From Fennellomyces sp. T-0311 (taxonomy: Eukaryota > Mucoromycota > Mucoromycetes > Mucorales > Lichtheimiaceae), in contig JALLLT010000171.1 of the NCBI GenBank assembly GCA_025266875.1, positions 1 through 12,023 of the forward strand: a DNA stretch of 12,023 bases. Direction: 5' to 3'. Made by a program: the position numbers and the translations under genes. The notes below the pieces were generated by a model. The model was not told the DNA's origin and searched no databases. It saw only the letters and a list, made by a program, of their open reading frames with translations. Of the stretch, positions 6,634 to 12,023 are shown one piece after another. How positions within the stretch are numbered: the stretch's first letter is position 1; the number at the start of each line of letters is the position of its first letter.

Positions 6634-7701
6634 TACTTATGGGACCCTCACTTAACTTTTGAGCCCCCCAATTTTATTCAAGGCCAGCTGAGTGACTGAC
6701 GTAGGCAATTTTTGCTGCAACTTCAGCAAAGAGAAGCCCCAGGCTTAAGTCTTTTTTTTTCCTTTGTAATACAACCTGAAAAGTTTTGATAGACAAGCGG
6801 GAATGCAGAACGCAATAGGGTAATGCACAAAGATAAATGCCGCTGAAAGAAACGCGAGAAAAAAGGTAAGATTCATCATGGCAACATTAGAGCATTTGAA
6901 AAAAAAAAGTTAATTATGATTCTTTTGATTTAGTAATGTAATCCCGGAATCATCACATCTGAAAGCGTTTATAGGAAAGCAAAGATGCGTAATTCACGGA
7001 GAGCGGCAGGAAAGGTGAAAAATGACGATTTCTGTAAAGTTTTTAATGCTTTTGCATTTAAAGTACTTACACTTTTTTTAACAAAGTAGCCAAAGTTTTA
7101 CAACTAGCAAAAGCAAACACCGTGATATACACCATGGAAAAAATAAATTCAGGATATATTCAAGTTTTTAAATTATATTTTCAGAAAATTCATGTATTCA
7201 CAAATATTCAAAATATATTAAGCAGATATTCAGATATTTAGAAAATATTCGCGAGATATATATATGTCGGAGGCATTTCAAAACAGCTGTTATGCTACTG
7301 ATGCGAACAGTAGAAATATTCCGTGGTGCCTATACCTTTTGCGCGTCCTGTAAATCCAATTAAGTCGTTAGCCGCAACTACTACGTGTCGCTTGGGGCTA
7401 CTACCTGTTTTGTACGGCCAAGGTCCGTTGCCTCTCGTTAGCTCTGTAATTCTGCAAATGCCAGGAACTTTTCGCCAATATATTGTCGCTGCTCTTTCGT
7501 AAGCCCTCTCTTACCCGGATCACCTGTGTCTACTCAGATATTCATTCTGACAATAGATTCTCGGCCCGTTCCTCCGTAGGTAACACCTTCCTTAAACATC
7601 CTACTGCCTATTCCTAAATTTCCGTCGTCGTCTGTCACTACCAGAAACAAATTCGCGCAGCTGTTATTTTTTGTACTTTTTCTGCTACAACATTCAAACC
7701 G
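6634..7701. other. Gene-free AT-rich spacer with a truncation boundary
   Basis: No ORF of note on either strand. The left edge is the abrupt break of the chromovirus integrase; the sequence beginning TACTTATGGGACCC there could be the end of another mobile element, but its partner end is not in the window. A short hairpin TTTGCTG-CAACTT-CAGCAAA sits at 6711-6730. Homopolymer runs of A and T are frequent. From about 7300 base composition becomes more mixed and pyrimidine-rich up to the ATG at 7702, as expected for a promoter and 5' leader, without a clear TATA box. Confidence 0.5.
7140..7265. repeat. Degenerate ATATTC-rich block
   Basis: Words such as ATATTCA, AATATTCAAAATATATT and GATATTCAGATATTTAG recur without strict period. 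The vocabulary is the same as in the regular 11-bp array at 9712-9789, so the two may be a decayed and a fresh array of one family. They flank the gene at 7702-9524 on both sides. Confidence 0.4.
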
Positions 7702-9524
7702 ATGGCTGACGACACAACGACAAGGCTTTTATCAACGTTTCTCCAAACCATTGGCGAATTCAAGAAGTGCGTTACCGACGGATTTGCTGCGGTTGATCAG
7801 CGACTCATCCGCTTGGAACTAGCCGTGTCAACCGATCGGGAGGAAGTAAAAACAGGTACGAGTAAACTCAAGGACAAGGGTTCAGGTTTCGCGTTACAAT
7901 TTGCTGATGCGTTGGCCACAACTACAACCACGCAAGGACCGCTTCCATCTTACCCACAATCTTCTCCTGCGCAAAATCCTTTCGCAGATGTAGAGATCCC
8001 TCGCGATGTTAGGCAACCACTCGTCCGAGAAGGAACATCGCTCCAATTTCGCTGGTCTCAATACGAGTACCTATGCGAAGACATCTTAAGGAAGCAGAAT
8101 ATCCCTTACCATGATCGGTATTACGCAACTTTTAAAGGTAATGCACTCATGTATACAGCAGGTCTTGTTCTTGATATTCGAGCGCATCACAATTTGAGTC
8201 CATCAAATACTTGGGAGCATCTTTCAAAACAAGTACGGCTGGAAGCCGAAGGAATGTATGAAAAACTGGTTGGTAAGGAGTACCCTCTTGTTGCGTGCAT
8301 TGAAAGCTGGGGCGCGATGCTGATGATGCGTAAAGCATTCTGGGGTGTAAAGGATAAAGAAAGTAAGCACGGCAAAACACTAATTATCAAAACTAACACC
8401 TTTTCTACTGTTTGCTTTAGCCCCAGGTGCGATGGCTGGCAATCGGTGTGTGTAGGTTGTCGTACATCCATGAGTTACTATTAATACAACTTTATCACTA
8501 GTACTACCGAAGCTCCTTCCAACACCAGAGCAACCCCCGCTGAAAGGTATTATCTGTCCACTTTTTGACCTTTTTGATTGAAAAACAATATTATAGTTCC
8601 AGTGACACTTATGCAAACCCTCAGTCGCGTTCATCAAGTTATGCTTCTAAGGAGATGTCAAGTGATGATGAAGACGATGAGCTAAGCGATTTTCAGAACG
8701 GCGACTCCAGTAGTGACGACGATAGTGACAGTATTTCTTGCGACGACGACGACGACGACGATAGTGTGCGTCTGCACGGAGATGGACGAACTTTACGAAC
8801 CCCTGGTCTGCTTGATGTAGATGATTTACTTTGTGATGATCATCTTCCGGAGTTAGTTGAGGGCAACCTTAAAAAGCTACCTACCTTGGACACTAAACTC
8901 TCTAGTAAACGCGATGGAAGGGAACCTGAATCTAACACACAAGAACTATCAAAAAGTCACAAAAAGGTTACAGTCGCGAGATCGACGGCAGAAACCAGGC
9001 AAAGGTATACAACAGGAGTCGCCGGTCAAGGATAACAAGCAAAAGTCAGCTGCCACGAGTATACCACACCAGCGAGCCACACCATCTGAAGCAAGCAGCA
9101 GTACAAGGGTGGTCCATAAACATAAGTCATTCTAAAACGTTGACATATATTATCTTTTTAAGACGCGTGGTACTGATATTTATTTCACTTCAGCGAAGTC
9201 AGCTTCTATCACTGAGGCGCAAAACTATAGTCAAGGTATTGGGGCGATTGAAGTGAACGATGACACAAGTTTAGATGGAGGTAAGAAATTTAAACATTGA
9301 CTTCAAAATTTTAGGATCCAAGAAACTGGGAAGCCAAAAAAGTCCCAAGTTATTAAGAACACAAACAACGATTACTCACCCCCAAAAAACGACGTGGTAG
9401 ACCGCCCAAGAAAGTTACAAAGGATGCGGATGGAGAAACCACGCTCAAAGGAAAAAACTGTAAAGAAGCGCAGGTATACAAAGGCGTCGGAATGAAGGGT
9501 TCAAAACACGATATGATGGGATAA
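7702..9524 (+). CDS. Unrecognised multi-exon gene: coiled coil, acidic tract, AT-hook; 3' third frame-broken
   Basis: Proposed exons 7702-8362, 8421-8445, 8502-8546, 8597-9108, 9163-9280 and 9315-9524. The first three introns (58, 56 and 50 bp; GTAAGC, GTGTGT, GTATTA donors, TTAG/CTAG/ATAG acceptors) keep one frame across all joins, strong evidence for a real gene. Start ATG is followed by MADDTTTRLLSTFLQ and a heptad-like segment to about residue 50; residues 110-220 look globular (RWSQYEYLCEDILRKQNI); then a Ser/Asp tract (about residues 250-300) with seven consecutive Asp; then a Lys/Arg-rich part; and finally an AT-hook KKRRGRPPKK. Frame must shift near 8962-8967 (A run) and near 9381-9391 (C5A6 run) to reach the AT-hook; these are pseudogene damage, sequencing errors or missed introns. 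The 34-bp intron 9281-9314 and the GTGGTC donor at 9109 are less certain. Acidic plus AT-hook suggests a chromatin protein; the family is unknown to me, and it may be a transposon gene. Confidence 0.6.
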
Positions 9525-9711
9525 ATGGAGGTAAGTGATGTGTCTAGCAATAGTAGTATATGTAGTGATACGATAGTACTATAAGAATTAGTAATAAACA
9601 GTTATTGCGCACCATAAGGATTTAAAGCATATGCGCAACTGTATAAATATGTTTGAAAAATATTCGTTTCTCTTTACATATTCAAAATATATAAAGAAAT
9701 ATTCGAACACG

Positions 9712-9789
9712 ATATTCAAAATATATTCAAAATATATTCAAAATATATTCAAAATATACTCAAAATATATTCAAAATATATTCAAAATA
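9712..9789. repeat. 11-bp minisatellite, about seven units
   Basis: The unit AATATATTCAA repeats head to tail about seven times, with one T-to-C variant (AATATACTCAA). Diverged units (ATATTCGAACACG and similar) precede it from about 9660. The array has no G on this strand. It lies between the plus-strand gene at 7702 and the converging MULE transposase, in their shared 3' region. Confidence 0.85.
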
Positions 9790-9891
9790 ATCCAAAAAAA
9801 ATATGTAAAAATCTTAATATGCTATGAATATATCTTGAATTTATTTTTTCTATGGTGTCTATAGAATATAATAAAGAAGAAAAGGTTGGGA

Positions 9892-11350
9892 TCAATTATC
9901 GTGTTGGCGACGGAAGTTTGTGTTTGGCGCGAGAGAAAGAGATGCTTTTAGAGCGGTTTTCAGAGCAGATGCTTCAAGAGTTAATGCATGAAGTTTCCCA
10001 AGCATTTCTTCTACAGCTTCAGCCTGATCATCACCTACGGTTGACTGAGCAACAAGACGCTTGATCTCAGTTGTCTTATTTGACAGCTTCTTTGCAGCAT
10101 CTTCCAAGCGATCCTTTGGTCCAAGCTCATATGGCTGTGCTGGCTGGCCATCACGCGTTGTGAATGCTGCTGTCTGTTGGATCCACATAAGCTGTGTCTC
10201 TTGAGATGGCCGAACAGTGACAGCCCCCTTCATTCTTTGTTCGACCAAGAACATATGCTTGCAAGGAAACAAAGTACGTGCAAACTTTGGACAAGTACAA
10301 GTTACAATTTGGCCATTTTCAGCAGAGACCTATATATGAATTAGCATGTAAGTTAACTATGATAAAGTATGCAGGGGAAATAATTTACATTGAAGGTGAA
10401 GTTGTTGCCAGTAAAGGATGTGACAATATACTCGCTGTTGGACAAAACAATGACCATGGTATGCAACAAGTTACGATTCACATTGTCTGCCTTGATCTCC
10501 TCTGCGCGTAGAGCATGTTCATTTGCACCCATCTTGCCAACGTTCATGATCAGTCGTTTCACCTCGCCTTGGATATCGGTTGCAACGTCGGACGTCAACA
10601 CATTAAGTAGCAAATCGAGACGATGCATTCTCTTACGCTTCAGATATATCGTTTTCAGCTGATTATGCTAAGCTTCGACATAATTATTCGTTTGCATATT
10701 CGTATATATCTGTGGTTGGTAGCAAGACGCCCAGCGTTCAGGTGCCTTCCCTTCAAAGTCGCTGATCCAATAACGGCAGAAGTAGTTGCCGAAGTCACCA
10801 TGATTGCGATCGAAGTATGCAAGTGCATCATCCAAAAGAACCTGGAACTGGTGTGGATCACGTTCATACATCAAGGCGCGCAAGCGTTCACGAACATTCT
10901 TCTTAGCTCTCTCACCAGAGCTAACTTTCAGCTGGACGTGTTTCATCCACGCCCACATGACATGCCACAGACAATGCTGAATTGTACAACCTGGCCATAC
11001 TTTAGAAATGGCATTATCCTCAGAGTAATCGTGATCGATCGTAATGCGCTGAGGATTCAATCCAATGGATGCCAGGGAGCGAAACCAACTGAGAAGAGGA
11101 GTGGATGGCTTATCATCAGACAGAAGGTATGATACTGGAATGCCACGACCTGCAATTGGATGGCGAATCACCATCGTATATAATATGCCATCATGATACT
11201 GGGAAATATTGTGGGTGGCATCCAGGCATATGAAGTTGCCACCACGTCCAAGAAGCAAATCTCTTTGCCAAGGAGCAACAAAGCCAAAGGTAAACCGGTC
11301 TCAGGAAAGGAGGTCTCCATCACTGTCATTGTCGATCCATACATTCAATC
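9892..11350 (-). pseudogene. Mutator-like (MULE) transposase with SWIM zinc finger, two nonsense codons
   Basis: Exon one runs from about 11350 to 10389, then a 59-bp intron (10388-10330, GTAAAT donor, TTAAC branch, TATATAG acceptor, phase 0), then an exon ending in TGA at 9892. The core shows the MULE DDE signature: D in FICLDATHN, D in ITIDHDYSED, the CxxH pair CLWH, and the conserved TNNYVEA block before the third catalytic stretch ends. After the intron comes the SWIM finger (CTCPKFARTLFPCKHMF), joined correctly only if the intron is removed. A C-terminal coiled coil of about 100 residues follows. TGA at 11303-11301 and TAG at 10670-10668 interrupt the frame; the TAG takes the place of the Trp that normally follows NNYVEA. 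N-terminal FLYWCH- or FAR1-type sequence is not seen. The call as MULE is firm; the exact start is not. Confidence 0.88.
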
Positions 11351-11396
11351 AGTGTTTATTCCGGCGGATCGCGTAATAAATCAAAGACGTAGAAGA

Positions 11397-11404
11397 TATA
11401 TAAA
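11397..11404 (+). promoter_or_regulatory. TATA box of the CxC gene
   Basis: TATATAAA lies 64 bases before the ATG at 11468. It sits between the degraded N-terminus of the MULE and the plus-strand gene, so the two are divergent. Confidence 0.4.
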
Positions 11405-11467
11405 CGCGTACGAAAACCATCGTTGAATACACTCTATTCATATTATTCGAACTTACCTGCTATCTCT

Positions 11468-12023
11468 ATGTCGTCCCACGAACTGCTCGTATGCACCTGT
11501 GATCAATGCATTCTGGTCAATCCAAATGGCATGACTGTGTCAAGACCAACATTCCAGGCACATTATGACCGCGAGGTTGCAGCTAGATTGACGGAAATGC
11601 ATGGTAAGAACAAAGTCGTATGGCGCAATATATGACGCTGACAGATGTGTTGTATATAGCCTCGCGTGCTGCAAATATCGATGATGATATGATCATTGAC
11701 GACGATGATATAGTTACTAATGATCAAAGTTCTGGCGAAACGATGGCCATAGATGATGAAAACGATAGAAATGGTATGCCTCGAAACAATATTAGATAGT
11801 TAGATTGCTGATAAAAAACACACATAGAAACTTTACCACATGAAGCACCAGACGCGATTATTGTGCCTAATCAGCCACCCTTGCCACAGGAGGCATTTCA
11901 TGAACAGGCAGCCGAAGATCGCGAGAACGAGATCAACGCGGAAATGGCGATAGCCAACGAGTTAGATGCAACGATCGAAGACTATGAAGGTGTGTTGAGA
12001 AGCTGCACTACATGAATTTAGAC
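11468..12023 (+). CDS. CxCxxC cysteine-cluster gene with acidic linker (5' part)
   Basis: Exons 11468-11603, 11660-11773 and 11828-11989, separated by introns of 56 and 54 bp (GTAAGA...ATATAG and GTATGC...CACATAG). Removing both introns keeps one frame through all three exons, about 137 codons, although unspliced sequence soon hits stops. ATG at 11468 is preferred as first ATG in frame. The N-terminus has CTCDQC, then NPNGMTVSRPTFQAHYDRE, a possible zinc-binding unit of C, C, C and H; the rest is strongly acidic (runs of D and E). A further GT donor at 11990 suggests continuation past the window; without splicing there, a TGA follows at 12011. Similar Cys-G-T-H N-termini followed by acidic linkers precede transposase domains in fungal Tnp2/CACTA- and KDZ-type elements, from my memory of such families; no catalytic domain is visible here, so this is a hypothesis. 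Confidence 0.6.

Noticed and set aside
8147..8637. Three overlapping minus-strand frames
   Set aside because: They are antisense to the plus-strand exons, whose splice joins preserve one frame.
9631..9864. Plus-strand frame rich in Lys, Tyr and Ile
   Set aside because: It is a translation of the AT-rich 11-bp minisatellite.
10278..11426. Several plus-strand frames opposite the MULE
   Set aside because: They are antisense to the transposase, which has recognisable DDE and SWIM motifs on the minus strand.

Overview
The window looks like a repeat-rich, eukaryotic (most likely fungal) accessory region. The signs are a nuclear-type tRNA-Lys, genes split by short introns (about 34-62 bp; most 50-59) with GT...AG ends and TNA-type branch sites, TATAAATA/AATAAA signals, LTR retrotransposons with Ty3-type integrases, and a Mutator-like (MULE) transposase. 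An early-diverging fungus such as a Mucoromycota member would fit, but no marker gene fixes the species. I see no bacterial or phage signals.

Layout. 1-537 (minus): start of a gag-like ORF, a primer binding site for initiator tRNA-Met, and the complete 5' LTR of element C, which runs off the left edge. 604-675 (minus): tRNA-Lys(CTT). 805-889: a foldback sequence. 917-1912 (minus): an old LTR of family A, interrupted by a 317-bp solo LTR (family D) with a perfect 5-bp target duplication. 1919-4820 (minus): the 3' part of Ty3-like element B, consisting of its LTR with a 72-73 bp tandem array, polypurine tract, a decayed third ORF, and an integrase with several nonsense codons. 4820-5494 (minus): a second, better preserved LTR of family A. 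5539-6633 (minus): integrase of a chromovirus (DDE core plus chromodomain), presumably the internal 3' end of element A, cut off in its zinc finger. 6634-7701: no gene found; AT-rich, with degenerate ATATTCAAAAT-like repeats.

7702-9524 (plus): an unrecognised multi-exon gene with coiled-coil-like N-terminus, a long acidic tract and an AT-hook; its 5' two thirds splice cleanly in frame but two frame breaks lie in the 3' third. 9712-9789: an 11-bp minisatellite. 9892-about 11350 (minus): a MULE transposase pseudogene (DDE core, a 59-bp intron, SWIM zinc finger) with two nonsense codons. 11468-window end (plus): start of a three-exon gene with a CxCxxC...H cluster and acidic linkers, divergent from the MULE; it resembles N-termini of fungal transposon proteins but this is not proven.

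Overall this is a graveyard of nested transposons rather than a cooperating gene cluster. Two patterns stand out. First, decay is dominated by C-to-T/G-to-A changes, visible both between the two family-A LTR copies and in the kind of stop codons that break element B, which suggests cytosine methylation decay or a RIP-like process. Second, the LTR promoters of elements B and C carry repeated short near-palindromes. The best candidates for something undescribed are the AT-hook gene at 7702-9524 and the CxC gene at 11468.
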